64,000 nucleotides of DNA from Cladosporium sp. IMV 00045. Its lineage: Eukaryota; Ascomycota; Dothideomycetes; Cladosporiales; Cladosporiaceae. The position numbers and the translations under genes are program-made. Of this stretch, positions 30,753-42,665 are shown in pieces. The notes beneath the pieces were generated by a model. The model saw only the letters and a list, made by a program, of their open reading frames with translations. It did not search any database and was not told the origin of the DNA. The stretch spans positions 47,716 to 111,715 of the forward strand of contig MSJI02000925.1 in assembly GCA_001931905.2 (NCBI GenBank), given 5' to 3'. Within the stretch, counting starts at the first letter, position 1. The number at the start of each line of letters is the position of its first letter.

Positions 30753-32438
30753 TCATCGTACACCGATACTTTGCGAAGAATTTCCTGCAGCCTGCCGCCA
30801 AGTGTCCTCCGCCTTGGTGCCCGGCGGCAGCGAGTACGGCGCTCCGTTCTGCGCAGGACTGGGCCTGCTGCCAGATCTGGCTCTTCCAGGTCCTGAATCA
30901 CCGTTTGCGAAGCCACTTGCGCCGCCGAACGAGCGGCCCGGATCCTCCACAGCGACAGGGCTGCTGGTGTACATGGGCGGCGCGGGATCGTTCTTCTTGT
31001 CATCGCCGATGTTAATCGGTAGTAAAGGCTGCTTTGTCTCGCCCATGATTCTCGCGCGCTTGTCGGCTTTGTCGGTCTCGGAGGTGCGGTCGTAGAGATA
31101 CAAGCCCAGGAATGTGAGAGCGAATCCGGCACCCTGCACGTACGTCATGGGGTTGCCGAACCAGACGATCGCGAAGATGATGACGGCGACGCGCTTCATG
31201 AGCGACGCGACGGAGTAGGTGACGGGGCTTGTGAGGCCGAGGAGCACGAAAGCGACCAGAGACTGGGCGAAGTGGAAGGTGCCGTTGAATACGAACTCGG
31301 CTGCGAGGGCGCCGTGGTCGAGCGAGCCGGGCTTTTCGCGGAGTGTGATGGATGCGTCCTGCATGTAATCCTGGGCAAGCGCCCATCCTTCGCTGAAGAG
31401 CCAGATGGGCGCCGTGAACAGGAAGGCCAGGGCGCTAGAATAGCACAGCAAGTTCAGCTTGTCTGGCTTACGCCGACCAACGGGCGTGCCGTCTGCTTCG
31501 GCTTTGGCGGCTTCATTGAAGATCTTCTTGCTGACAATGTTCTGCGTGACGAACAGAACAGCCGAGCCGAAGGCGTTGAGCAGGCCGAAAAAGTTGGTGG
31601 TAGTGCTTGCAGCACATGCCATGATGACACCTAGTGTCAAAGGAATTAAAGACAGGTATGTCGGCATGCTGTATCTAATGTCGAAGAAAATTCGATAGGC
31701 AAAGACAGTCATGAGCGGGCTCAGTCCTTTGATGGTATGGACGAGCGAAACCGGGATCTTGGACATGGCATCCGAGTTCAGAATGTGTCCTCCAATTTGG
31801 AAAGCGGTCAGAGGCAAGGTCGCGACGATGATGTCCCTGTTAGGCTTGCGGATGCCGTTTTTGAGAAATGGTGCAATTTCTCGAAGGGCGCGGTTTCGCT
31901 TGGCCAGCCATGATAAGAAGAGGCACCAAAACGACACCAAGATGAATTGCACGATCGTGAGCGTGACCGGCTTGGGCAGCGCCGTCAAGATAGCCTTGGA
32001 GGAGGCATTCGTCATGATTGAAGTCATGTACCAGACACCGCATAGGATGATCAGCTTCCAACTCACAGGAGCCTTAAGAGACTCTGCGATTTCATGCGCA
32101 TTCTCACTAATGCTTGCTTTGCGCCCTCTCACAGTCTTTATGGCTTCACTCAAGCTCTTCTGTCTGCCATGCCTGGTCTTGCCAGTGGCTCCTCCATTCG
32201 ACCATGAATTCCAGTTGTTCGCGTTTGAAGCCCTCCTTGCGGGCCATCGCTCGCTTGAGTGCAAGCCTTGCGGCAGTCCTTTCGGCAGAGGCTTCGGTGT
32301 ACCATCTCTTGGGGGATCTTCGAATGTGTCCTCTACAAAGGCTTCATGTGATAGATCGGGGAATTTGAATGTGCCGTTCGGGTTTGGGCTCACGGATGAC
32401 CTTCGACGGGCCTTGTCCGCTGTCGCATGGGGAACCAT
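30753..32438 (-). CDS. TPT/SLC35-type nucleotide-sugar or phosphate-ester transporter, SLY41-like (copy 1)
   Basis: 561 aa, one exon, ATG at 32438. Residues 1-130 are a hydrophilic cytosolic N-terminus. Residues ~134-445 hold about ten hydrophobic segments with triose-phosphate-transporter family sequence: IILCGVWYMTSIMTNASSKA, SLVHTIKGLSPLMTVFAYRI, YLSLIPLTLGVIMACAASTT and VTQNIVSKKIFNEA. The C-terminal ~110 residues are hydrophilic and Gly/Pro/Ser-rich. SLY41 of yeast is an ER/Golgi multicopy suppressor of a Ypt1 defect; the transported substrate is not certain. It is divergently transcribed from the hydrolase gene. The segment from 31252 onward is duplicated at 42666. Confidence 0.9.
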   Translation of the reverse strand: MVPHATADKARRRSSVSPNPNGTFKFPDLSHEAFVEDTFEDPPRDGTPKPLPKGLPQGLHSSERWPARRASNANNWNSWSNGGATGKTRHGRQKSLSEAIKTVRGRKASISENAHEIAESLKAPVSWKLIILCGVWYMTSIMTNASSKAILTALPKPVTLTIVQFILVSFWCLFLSWLAKRNRALREIAPFLKNGIRKPNRDIIVATLPLTAFQIGGHILNSDAMSKIPVSLVHTIKGLSPLMTVFAYRIFFDIRYSMPTYLSLIPLTLGVIMACAASTTTNFFGLLNAFGSAVLFVTQNIVSKKIFNEAAKAEADGTPVGRRKPDKLNLLCYSSALAFLFTAPIWLFSEGWALAQDYMQDASITLREKPGSLDHGALAAEFVFNGTFHFAQSLVAFVLLGLTSPVTYSVASLMKRVAVIIFAIVWFGNPMTYVQGAGFALTFLGLYLYDRTSETDKADKRARIMGETKQPLLPINIGDDKKNDPAPPMYTSSPVAVEDPGRSFGGASGFANGDSGPGRARSGSRPSPAQNGAPYSLPPGTKAEDTWRQAAGNSSQSIGVR

Positions 32439-33001
32439 GCTCGTACTGGAGGTTTGTTGGTGTTGATGTGTCGTTCTTATCCGTCCATGGCAATGCGCGT
32501 ATCAACTGGCGCTATCCGGACTGTAAGGGCTCGAAGATGTGTCGTATCCTCGGGTCCCGCCGTAAAGTGGTGGCTGTTGGTAGCACGAGATGGGCACAAT
32601 GTGTATCTATCTCGCGGCGCACATAGTCGACGGCAACGGACTGTGTCAGAAGTGTCGTGGAGTATGTGTTGAAGATCGACCAGTAAGAGCAGGGAAAGGG
32701 AGAAGAAGAAGGACGTAATTAATCGATTAATTGCACAATTCACGGCTGCTTTTGCGATTCAACGTTGCAATCGCGTCCCTCAGCCTCAAGCTTTCGGGCC
32801 CTTCCTGCCTCTCCCATCTCTCTCTCTGACCTTTGCCTCATCTTCCTTACACGTGGGACGGCTAGCGTCATGGTCGGAGCGTCATCATCTACAGGGATGT
32901 CGATACGCCGCGTACATTCCTCCGATTCGTTACGATAATTCATTACTACAACCCACCACATACGATTGATTCGTCGGCACTTATTAGAAAGACATGCAAT
33001 A
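32439..33001. promoter_or_regulatory. divergent promoter, transporter/hydrolase (copy 1)
   Basis: 563 bp between divergent ATGs, very similar to 43853-44420. A CACGTG-like core (TACACGTGGGA, about 32848) and the flanking CT-rich block are conserved in both copies. The segment at 32710-32735 (TTAATCGATTAATTGC) has changed in the other copy. Confidence 0.5.
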
Positions 33002-35725
33002 ATGCAGCCATCCCAGCTTTATAGCCACGCGCTTCAGTACGCCCAAGCACTTCAAGCCTACCTTGGCTTGACCTCTCCTCACACATACATATCCGACCGT
33101 CATGGAATAGAGTTCCCGACATTCGCATTCTCCGAGCAATGGCAGGTATTGGGTCCCTTCCAGATAGGAACCAGGGAAGCGATATGGGGTGCCGACCCGC
33201 TAGAGTTCTATGGCGGGTTTCATGCTCTCGACCGTGACGACCACCTACACTTTCCAAGCTCTCTGCCCTTCAACGCCACCGTCGACTGGTCTCATGTTAC
33301 AGCCAAACTCGGTGACCCGGATGTCGCGTCCGCCAGTGCAGAGCTAAATGTGGACTTTCCTGACATTGACTGGCCCTTCCTACAGCAGGTTTACGGCTGG
33401 GCAGCTCTGCAATGGCAAGCCTGGGCTCGCGGCGAGATTATCGTGCAGTCAGAAGATGTTAGCCTCCTGGCTCTCAATGCCGAGGGTATTCTCGAATACT
33501 GGGTCGACGATGAACATTACTTCGGCGGTGACTTTTATGCCTTCGATAGAGCACCTGCAGTCCTTCGCCTCGAGCCAGGCACCCACCGGGTAGATGTTCG
33601 TTTGGTACGAGATGTGCGAGCCATGGGAGGCATTACCGACAACCCTGCGATTGACGTTCGATTGGAACTGAAAAAGCTATATGGGAACGTGCAGCAGGTT
33701 GGCAGCGTCATGATTTCAGATCGCGTTGAATCCGCACACGGCGTGCTCGCGAATGAATTCGCCTCCGTCGTGCTTCTTAATAACAAGCAAGAAATTATCT
33801 TCATTGAAAGTGTGCGACCGGAGCACTCGTCACGTAACATGTGTGAGGCGAGTCTTGTCCATGGCCCAATCAAGATCGTACCAGGTCAAACCCGCCCTGT
33901 GGCCTTTCGAGTCGCCTGTATACCTAGCACACCGACCAAGGAGGTTGATATCGAATTCACTTATCGTCTATCATCCAAGGAGCTGGATGATAGCGTGATC
34001 AGGGTGACCGGCTTTCCATCTACCGTTCAGAACTCGCACCAGCCACAGAAAATTACCTACTTACATCCTGGGGGCATGGTGTCTTATGCTGTACTGCGTC
34101 CGCCATCAATCACTGCCACCAAATCTTGCAATACAACAGACAGTAAGCTGCCCGTCCTACTAGCCCTACACGGCGCTGGACTTGAAGCAGACAATGACAT
34201 GGTTCGACATACTCTTGACCCCTTGCCAGATCTTTGCGCATGGGTTCTATTTCCGACTGGAGTAACACCTTGGAGCGGTGACGACTGGCACAACTGGGGC
34301 TTTGCAGATGTACAAGCCGCGGTAGACGCAATCCCCGACTGGATCGAGCAAAATTCCTGGGAGGGTCCAGGTGTTGACACCAATCGATGGCTAGTCACTG
34401 GACACTCAAATGGTGGCCAGGGCGCTTGGTACGTTTTGACGCACCATCCGGACAAAGTCATAGCGGCTACGCCTCTCAGTGGCTACACGAGCATCTCAAA
34501 CTATGTACCATATCATTTCTGGAGGCCAGCGGATCCCGCGAGGTCGGCCATCGTGCAGGCGAGTCTGAATAGCTACAGACACGAGCTCCTCTTGGAGAAT
34601 GCAAAGGACATCCCGATTTTGCAGCAGCACGGAAGTGCAGACGATAACGTCCCAGCATATCACTCTCGTCTCATGCACCAACTTCTCCCTCAAAATGGTG
34701 CAGAGAGCACCTACGTCGAGATGGAAGGCAAGCCACATTATTGGAATGGGGTCATGACGACTCCTCCACTGTCACGATTTTTCGAAACCATTCTTTCCCG
34801 AGAATCTAGGCTAGATGCAAATCTTACGATCGTCAATTTCACAGTCGTCACAGCCAATCCTGGAGACACGGGTTCGAAGAATGGTGTCAAGATTACCGGG
34901 TTGGCAACTCCAGGTCGGCTTGGCCGGGTCGAAGTGAGATTTGAAGAAGAAGATTCGACTTGCAATCTAGTGACTAGCAATGTTCGCGAGGTTCAGCTAC
35001 CAGCACGCTATCGTCAACTCAACAGCATAACCATCGACGACGAAGTGATTCGGTTGCGGTCTCCTCATGGGTCTTCCGACATTACAGTAAGACGAGATGT
35101 TCACGAAGGCTGGAAACTAGTCAACGAAGACGGGAAAACGAATCAGTCGCAGGCTCGACACGGGCGCCAACTTGGCGGGATGGATGCGATCTTGCGTACC
35201 GAAGGTGCATTTCAGATCATCGCACATGTGTCCGAACCGCCAAAAAAAGCAGTCGCCCATGCCGCACTGCAGATTTCACGAAATCTATGCCAATACTTCA
35301 GCGCGGATACCGAGATTGTGTCTGAACCGACGTCAGGAACCAACAGAACTGGAAATGTCGTCAGTAACCTTCTCGCAGAAAAAGTCCCTCAGACCTCACA
35401 CAACGACGCAATCAAGATCGAAGCCGATCGCATCAGGATAAGAGACGCCTTCGGCGCCATCCACACCTATCGATCCCGCGGAAAAGGCCTAGCTGCTGTA
35501 TTCCTACGCCCCCTTCCAGATGAGAGGCTTGAGCTGGTGGTATGGGGTGCGGACGAAGCGAGTTTGCGCATAGCTGCTCGCCTTGTTCCTACGCTGACGG
35601 GCACGGGTGTCCCTGATTTCGTTATTGCTGACTCTGACATGTTGTACGAAGGTATTGAGGGGATGTTGGCGATGGGGTTCTTTGGTGATGATTGGAATGT
35701 GAGCTCGAATGCGTTTTTCACTTAG
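33002..35725 (+). CDS. alpha/beta hydrolase with large N-terminal domain (PHB-depolymerase / prolyl-oligopeptidase-like), copy 1
   Basis: 907 aa from the ATG at 33002. A longer reading from 32966 would need a TTG start and is rejected. Residues ~360-620 form a hydrolase domain: LPVLLALHGAG (oxyanion region ~383-393), TGHSNGGQG with nucleophile S469, GSADDNVPAYHS with candidate acid D547 or D548, and GKPHYWNGVM with H579. The N-terminal ~350 residues contain beta-rich sequence (WAALQWQAWARGEIIVQSED, GTHRVDVRLVRDVRAMGG) resembling a carbohydrate- or substrate-gating module. The C-terminal ~300 residues are unlike anything I recognise. No signal peptide is visible. The substrate is unknown. A near copy follows at 44421. 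Confidence 0.8.
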   Translation: MQPSQLYSHALQYAQALQAYLGLTSPHTYISDRHGIEFPTFAFSEQWQVLGPFQIGTREAIWGADPLEFYGGFHALDRDDHLHFPSSLPFNATVDWSHVTAKLGDPDVASASAELNVDFPDIDWPFLQQVYGWAALQWQAWARGEIIVQSEDVSLLALNAEGILEYWVDDEHYFGGDFYAFDRAPAVLRLEPGTHRVDVRLVRDVRAMGGITDNPAIDVRLELKKLYGNVQQVGSVMISDRVESAHGVLANEFASVVLLNNKQEIIFIESVRPEHSSRNMCEASLVHGPIKIVPGQTRPVAFRVACIPSTPTKEVDIEFTYRLSSKELDDSVIRVTGFPSTVQNSHQPQKITYLHPGGMVSYAVLRPPSITATKSCNTTDSKLPVLLALHGAGLEADNDMVRHTLDPLPDLCAWVLFPTGVTPWSGDDWHNWGFADVQAAVDAIPDWIEQNSWEGPGVDTNRWLVTGHSNGGQGAWYVLTHHPDKVIAATPLSGYTSISNYVPYHFWRPADPARSAIVQASLNSYRHELLLENAKDIPILQQHGSADDNVPAYHSRLMHQLLPQNGAESTYVEMEGKPHYWNGVMTTPPLSRFFETILSRESRLDANLTIVNFTVVTANPGDTGSKNGVKITGLATPGRLGRVEVRFEEEDSTCNLVTSNVREVQLPARYRQLNSITIDDEVIRLRSPHGSSDITVRRDVHEGWKLVNEDGKTNQSQARHGRQLGGMDAILRTEGAFQIIAHVSEPPKKAVAHAALQISRNLCQYFSADTEIVSEPTSGTNRTGNVVSNLLAEKVPQTSHNDAIKIEADRIRIRDAFGAIHTYRSRGKGLAAVFLRPLPDERLELVVWGADEASLRIAARLVPTLTGTGVPDFVIADSDMLYEGIEGMLAMGFFGDDWNVSSNAFFT

Positions 35726-35856
35726 AGTATGCGCCGAATGACAATCACCTTTCGCGAAGACAACTCATTAAATTATGCAGTGCTTCCGTCCTTATTTGTC
35801 GAAAATGATATGTCAAAAGCACGAATCATCCCATTATCTGCTACAAACACGCACTC

Positions 35857-37685
35857 TCAAAGCGCCACAGCGCGCTTAAACGGATGCGCCTCAGTGTTAA
35901 AAACCCACTCATCCAAACTAATAACATTAGGCTCGCTGAAAATAAGGTAGAAATACTTCAGCGTCTCCGCCATCCAGAAACTCTCCATGCTATCCTCGCG
36001 AATCTCAATGAGGCCCTTGTTCAACTCCTCCCGCGTGTGCGTGATGTCCGAAAGAGCGGCGTATGCGAGATGAGTCTCCGCCGAGTTGATGATGGCGTTG
36101 AACATGTCCCACGCGTGGTCTTGGTATTTCTGCTCGCCCGTGATGCGGTACATGATGAAGACGGACTCGATCGCTTCCGGACGCAGGATGTAGCGCGTGT
36201 CACTAATAGATGCAAATCCCTTCGGCGGCGTGTGTTGGCCCGTGTACACGCTGTCGCGCCATAGCGTCTCGTTCCATTTACAGTCCATCTTGTCCTTGCA
36301 GGGCACCATGTGGAAGACTTCAGGCATCATTCCCAATGGAAGGGCGTTGTAGGCCCAAATGCAGCCATCGGTGAGTTTTCGACCGATCTCGACGTGCTCC
36401 GGGAGGTCGAAGATTTTGCCGCCGAGTGCGAACATGCCGCCTGTGAAGCAGGAGAGATGCTCGCCTCTTGGGTCGAGTACCGATGGCATGTCGAAAGATG
36501 CACGGGCGCCGCCAGCCATCAGGATGTCGGCGTCGTCGGGAACCATTGGACAGTAGATGGTGTGTTTCAAGGCTGTCGCCATGCTTCCGGTGTACAGCTG
36601 TCTGTACACTGCTTCGACGCCGCCGAGAAGTCCTTGCATCTTGGGGAAATACTAAAGCATAATTCAGCGACTGTCATCTGTCATGCGTGGCGATTTAATG
36701 ATTGGCTTACCTCGTACACGGAGTCTGCCATGGCTCCCAGAGTGAACCAGGTGTCCGATGTGAGATCTTGCATCGCAGCATTGACAGAAACCGGCCACAT
36801 GCCGGGCAATTGCGTCTTGCTCTGCTGCGCGGCAAACAGCCTTGTAATGCGATCAACAGCATCATACCATTTCGCTTCGCCCGTCAAGACCGACAAACGT
36901 GTAAACTCCATTGTGAAGGATCCAAGCTCGGCAAGGAGAACACCTTCATCAGCTTTCTGCTTGCCTGCGAGAGCTTCCTTGGGTTTCCACCTCGTGATGG
37001 GCATTCGGTTCGGTGTATCGAAGGCCTTGTAAAGCATCTCGCCAAATTCGACTGCTTTGTGAAGACAACGCTCGTCTTCTGACAATTCGTAACAGGACAG
37101 AAAGCCACCCAGGTGGCGGATGGTAGTCTCGAAGACGTTGATGCTGTCTGTGGTCGCTGAGCCCAGATCAATGTTCATAGAGGATGAAAGGGCTTTTTCG
37201 AAATCTGATTTAAACCCCATGATCCAGAGATTATCGAGATTGTCGACCAGACTGGCTGCCCACCCTCCAAAGCCGTCTTTCGTGCCCCCAGAAATCGGTC
37301 CTAACTCGTCGTGCATCCAGGCATGTTTGCGGTAAGCAGTCCAGGAGCGTTCGAATGCTTTGCGAACTGCTGCTTGTCGCTCCTTTCTTTTTGAGGCGGT
37401 CTCTTTATTTTCCGCGGGAAAGTCATGCTGAACCTTTGGAAGCTTGAGTGGTTTTCCTGTAGGCAGTGGAGTGAGGCTTTCGACGGGATAATTGGTTGGC
37501 ACCGTCTGCCACTGGAATCGTGCATTTGCTGGTGACACTCCAAGATGCTGAGCTTTGCCTATGCCTCCGCTAGAAATGTGAGTGTTGTACTGTGTCGACA
37601 AGAAGTCTGTGCGGAAGTAGTTGATGGTGATGAGGATGCACACGGCCAGCCCGAAGTACAAGGCATAGCGCTGAACGGAGAACAT
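35857..37685 (-). CDS. class I alpha-1,2-mannosidase, GH47
   Basis: Exons 36711..37685 and 35857..36651 (donor GTAAGC, acceptor TTTAG) encode 589 aa. The ATG at 37685 is used because the open frame upstream has no other ATG. A short cytosolic tail and one hydrophobic anchor (RYALYFGLAVCILITINYF) indicate a type II ER or Golgi membrane protein. The catalytic barrel includes RKHAWMHDELGPISGGTKDG, DNLDNLWIMG, SCFTGGMFALGG, RYILRPEAIESVFIMYR and the C-terminal FNTEAHPF, whose Thr binds the essential calcium in this family. GH47 enzymes trim alpha-1,2-mannose from N-glycans, either in maturation or in marking proteins for ERAD. Length and motifs are normal. Confidence 0.93.
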
Positions 37686-38100
37686 GTCTCTCCTTATCAC
37701 GTTGGCATGGGTGGTATCGCGGTGTTTCCTAGGATGTAGGACGTCAACATCTGCTTAGGAGCTGGATTGACGATATGGATGCCGTGGAAAGAGCACCTCG
37801 CGAGGCTTGACTATGACAAAACTATCTCAGTACGCAATGCAGATTCTGGACAAAAATCCATGTGAATAGAGAATGCAAAGCTAATCATTGCGATACATAT
37901 CCTCTTGCTGGCAAGGCACATCTCCGTCGAGCTCAAGAATGCTGGCACGTGGCTGGGCATCGGGCAGGAGGAAAGTGAGTGCACGTGATCGCGCGAACCA
38001 ACCTGCGCGACGCGAACGTTGGACCTTTTGAAGTAAACCGACATTCATTCAAGCCGCGACACCACTTTGAAAACCGAATTCACCAATTTAACACGAAATA
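37686..38100. promoter_or_regulatory. divergent promoter GH47/RFC with MBF-like motifs
   Basis: 415 bp between divergent starts. Near the RFC gene two CGCGAA elements occur (TCGCGCGAA at 37989-37997 and ACGCGAA at 38010-38016). These resemble MluI-box/MBF sites (ACGCGT-like) that drive S-phase genes in yeasts, and this would suit a clamp-loader gene. A CACGTGATC E-box-like site is adjacent (about 37982). Function is inferred from motif and context only. Confidence 0.35.
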
Positions 38101-39267
38101 ATGGCGCGCGCCGAGTCCTCAAAGGATGCTGAGAACAATGGCGTCAAAGCAAATACCCAGGGTGCAGCTGCGAACTACGAACTACCTTGGTATGTATGCT
38201 CATCTTCCTTGCACCAAACACAGGCTAACATGCTCCTAGGGTCGAGAAATATCGCCCAGTCTTTCTCGACGACATCGTCGGCAATACCGAGACAATCGAG
38301 CGCCTGAAAATTATCGCAAAAGATGGGAACATGCCCCACGTCATTATCAGCGGCATGCCTGGTATCGGCAAGACGACCTCAGTCCTATGTCTGGCACGTC
38401 AGCTGCTCGGTGATGCATACAAAGAAGCCGTGCTTGAGCTGAACGCTTCCGATGAGCGCGGTATCGATGTGGTGAGGAACAGAATCAAGGGTTTTGCGCA
38501 AAAGAAGGTCACACTGCCTGCTGGTCGACAGAAGCTGGTCATTTTGGACGAGGCAGACAGCATGACTAGCGGTGCACAACAGGCACTGAGAAGAACGATG
38601 GAAATCTATTCGGGCACAACACGATTCGCCTTTGCCTGCAACCAGTCAAATAAGATCATCGAGCCGCTTCAATCGCGTTGTGCTATCCTGCGGTATTCCC
38701 GCCTGACGGATGCGCAGCTCGTGAAGAGACTGTATCAGATTTGCAAAGCGGAGAACGTGGAGTACAGTGACGACGGCATTGCTGCACTCGTCTTTAGCGC
38801 AGAGGGTGACATGCGACAAGCAATCAACAACCTACAGTCGACCTCTGCTGGATTCGGATTCGTTAGCGGAGACAACGTTTTCCGTGTTGTCGACAGTCCG
38901 CACCCGGTCAAGGTGCAAGCTATGATCAAAGCCTGCCAGGAGCAGAAGATTGACGCAGCGCTCGAAATCCTCAAGGATCTATGGTGAGTTTTCACATCCT
39001 TATTGGCTTTTACCAGATCCATCTTACTAACATTCGTGCAGGACCCTTGGCTACTCCTCTCACGACATCATCAGCAGCATGTTCAAAGTCACTAAGACAA
39101 TTCCATCTCTCAGTGAGCACACCAAGCTCGAGTTCGTCCGCGAGATCGGCTTCACGCACATGCGAATCCTTGAAGGAATGCAAACGTACTTGCAGTTGGC
39201 CGGCTGTGTTGCGAAGCTTTGTAAACTCAACATGAAGCCATCGCTTTTTGCTGTCCCAACTCATTGA
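38101..39267 (+). CDS. RFC4: replication factor C small subunit (yeast Rfc4 / human RFC2 type)
   Basis: Three exons, 38101..38189, 38240..38983 and 39042..39267, with GTATGT and GTGAGT donors and CTAAC branch points, encode 352 aa. After a 30-residue lead comes [16 protein letters not shown], the Walker [12 protein letters not shown], Walker [11 protein letters not shown], the sensor stretch [20 protein letters not shown] with the SRC motif, and the C-terminal collar helices ending [11 protein letters not shown] small subunits load PCNA at primer ends during DNA replication and repair. The [19 protein letters not shown] block and the shortness of the lead fit the Rfc4/RFC2 orthologue better than Rfc2, Rfc3 or Rfc5. 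Confidence 0.93.
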
Positions 39268-40146
39268 GTTGTCTAGGACTGGCCTAGTGGGTTTTATTCA
39301 GGTAGTCTGTTGTTTTTCTTAGCGAGGCGTTGGTGGTTGTACAGTATCTTATATTGATCGCTATGGAGTGATCGAAGCTTAGACCTTATCGCCTCATCAA
39401 GCCACGGAGCTTAATCGTCAAAGAAAAAATGATCAAATGGCTGTTTGGTATTTCCTTGACGCTTATAGCACCAAGGTTGACTCGGAAGGCATGAGATTAT
39501 GCTCGACGCAAAAGCGAGGATAGTCTGAACGTCGCTGCAATTTTCGCCGTTCGTGATCACAATTTTCGATTGAGCATCTTCTCGACACTAATGACGACCA
39601 ATAGACGTTGGACCAAGTCAGGCATCAAGTCTACATATACCATCTTCAAGTCAAGGCAGACGGCTACATCTGAACAAAGCTCACCAAACGTCCAAATGAA
39701 GCTAGCATGTCTTGGCATAAATGGAGCATAACTCGACTTTCTTCTTCGTCCAGCTTCTTTCTAGATCTTTCTCCCGTTACACAAAATCACGCAGATAATC
39801 AATTCCCCTTCACGACCTTTCCTTAAGTTTTCTGTACTTTCTTTATTTTGATACCCCTTGGCGTTGTGAGCGAGATTCTCCAGTCGCATAATCAACAAAG
39901 GTATGCAATTACCCACTCTACCCCTCCCATCACTGCGAAGATGAAACACCAGCTGGCACCAGTCCGAGAAAGACTTGTACTCTTTTTGCTGCGGATAAGC
40001 TTTGCGAACACGAGTTGTTCAGTCCTGATCTACCGTCACCCATTGCATTGTCACATCAACAATACGCTTGATCGTACATTCGCTAACCAACACTCAGAAC
40101 ATTGTAGTAAAGTTCTTCGCTTCGTTTTTGAAGTCAATCGGCCAAT
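39268..40146. other. intergenic: RFC 3' region and AHA1 promoter
   Basis: 879 bp. No gene seen. The 111-codon frame at 39848-40183 overlaps the AHA1 start and looks like 5' UTR. CT-rich stretches near 39735-39790 may belong to the AHA1 promoter. I could not find a clear heat-shock element. Confidence 0.45.
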
Positions 40147-41145
40147 ATGGTTCTCCACAACCCCAACAACTGGCACTGGGTGAACAAGGATGTGAGCGAG
40201 TGGACCAGGGAATATCTCACCACGGAGCTCGTGGGCGTCAAGGCCGAGAAGGACGGCAACAGCGCAGAGATTAGCAAGGTTCTTTCCATGGACGGCGACG
40301 TCGACGTTTCCCAGCGCAAGAACAAGGTCATCACCATCTTCGACGTGAAGTTGCAGCTAGAGTACACTGGCAAAGTGCAGAAGGGTGAGGAGACTCAAGA
40401 CGTTAGCGGAACAATCACCATTCCGGAAGTCGCGCATGACACCGAAGAAGACGAGTACGTCTTCGAAGTAGAAATCTACGGTGAAGACTCTTCAAAGCAA
40501 CCCGTGAAGGATCTGGTGCGTTCTCAAATCACCTCGCAAGTCCGCCAGAAACTCGTAAAGCTCGCCCCGACTTTGATTGAGAAGCACGGTTCCGGTCTCC
40601 AACATGCTGCTGGCAGCAACCCCTCTTCGGGTTTCAGCACGCCCAGGGTCATGCAGCAATCTTCCGTCAACAAATCTTCGGACGAGTCGAAAACTTCCTC
40701 AACCGCGGCTACTGCCACTGGCGCCGCTGTCAACGTGACTTCCCTCAGCGACCAGCAAGAGTTCCGCACCACCGCCGAGCAATTGTTCGAGACTTTCACC
40801 GACCCTCAGCGCATCACCGCGTTCACTCGCGCGCCCCCAAAGGTCTTCGAGGGCGCCAAGGAAGGCGGCAAGTTTGAGATCTTCGGCGGCAACGTCTCTG
40901 GCGAGTTTTCCAAGCTGGATAAGCCCACCTACATCGAGCAGAAGTGGAGACTTGCACAATGGCCGCAGGGTCACTTCAGTACTATGAAGATCAAGTTCGA
41001 GCAGAATGACGTCGATGCTGTGACTATCATGCGTGTCGACTGGGCCGGCGTGCCTATCGGGCAGGAGGAGCCTACCAAGCGTAACTGGGAAGAGTACTAC
41101 GTGCGCAGCATCAAGACTACCTTCGGCTTTGGTACCATCTTGTAG
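40147..41145 (+). CDS. AHA1: Hsp90 co-chaperone AHA1
   Basis: 332 aa, single exon, ATG at 40147. It opens MVLHNPNNWHWVNKDVSEW, the N-terminal Aha1 domain with the N-x-N-N-W-H-W motif that contacts the Hsp90 middle domain. Residues ~150-205 are a Ser/Thr-rich linker. Residues ~207-332 are the AHSA1/START-like C-terminal domain (EQLFETFTDPQRITAFTRAP, GGNVSGEFSKLDKP, IEQKWRLAQWPQGHFSTMKI). Aha1 binds Hsp90 in the cytosol and stimulates its ATPase activity and client maturation. Length and domain order are as expected. Confidence 0.95.
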   Translation: MVLHNPNNWHWVNKDVSEWTREYLTTELVGVKAEKDGNSAEISKVLSMDGDVDVSQRKNKVITIFDVKLQLEYTGKVQKGEETQDVSGTITIPEVAHDTEEDEYVFEVEIYGEDSSKQPVKDLVRSQITSQVRQKLVKLAPTLIEKHGSGLQHAAGSNPSSGFSTPRVMQQSSVNKSSDESKTSSTAATATGAAVNVTSLSDQQEFRTTAEQLFETFTDPQRITAFTRAPPKVFEGAKEGGKFEIFGGNVSGEFSKLDKPTYIEQKWRLAQWPQGHFSTMKIKFEQNDVDAVTIMRVDWAGVPIGQEEPTKRNWEEYYVRSIKTTFGFGTIL

Positions 41146-42645
<1,500 letters not shown>

Positions 42646-42665
42646 NNNNNNNNNNNNNNNNNNNN
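42646..42665. other. assembly gap (20 N)
   Basis: Exactly 20 N. It cuts MetAP2 on the left and the second transporter copy on the right; the right flank corresponds to 31252. As with the first gap, the sequence after it returns to material already seen upstream. Confidence 0.99.

Larger units (their letters stand above)
31252..35725. repeat. duplicated block, copy 1 (transporter N-terminal part + hydrolase)
   Basis: Recurs as 42666..47144 in the same orientation, about 4.5 kb. Similarity ends exactly at the hydrolase stop codon (35725/47144). The transporter part differs at about 2 of 395 residues, the hydrolase at under 10%. The sequences beyond the right end are unrelated: a GH47 gene here and an unrecognised gene there. 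Confidence 0.9.

Noticed and set aside
32966..33001. 12-codon N-terminal extension of the hydrolase
   Set aside because: It would need a TTG start; the first ATG is at 33002, and the extension has a 3-bp indel between copies.
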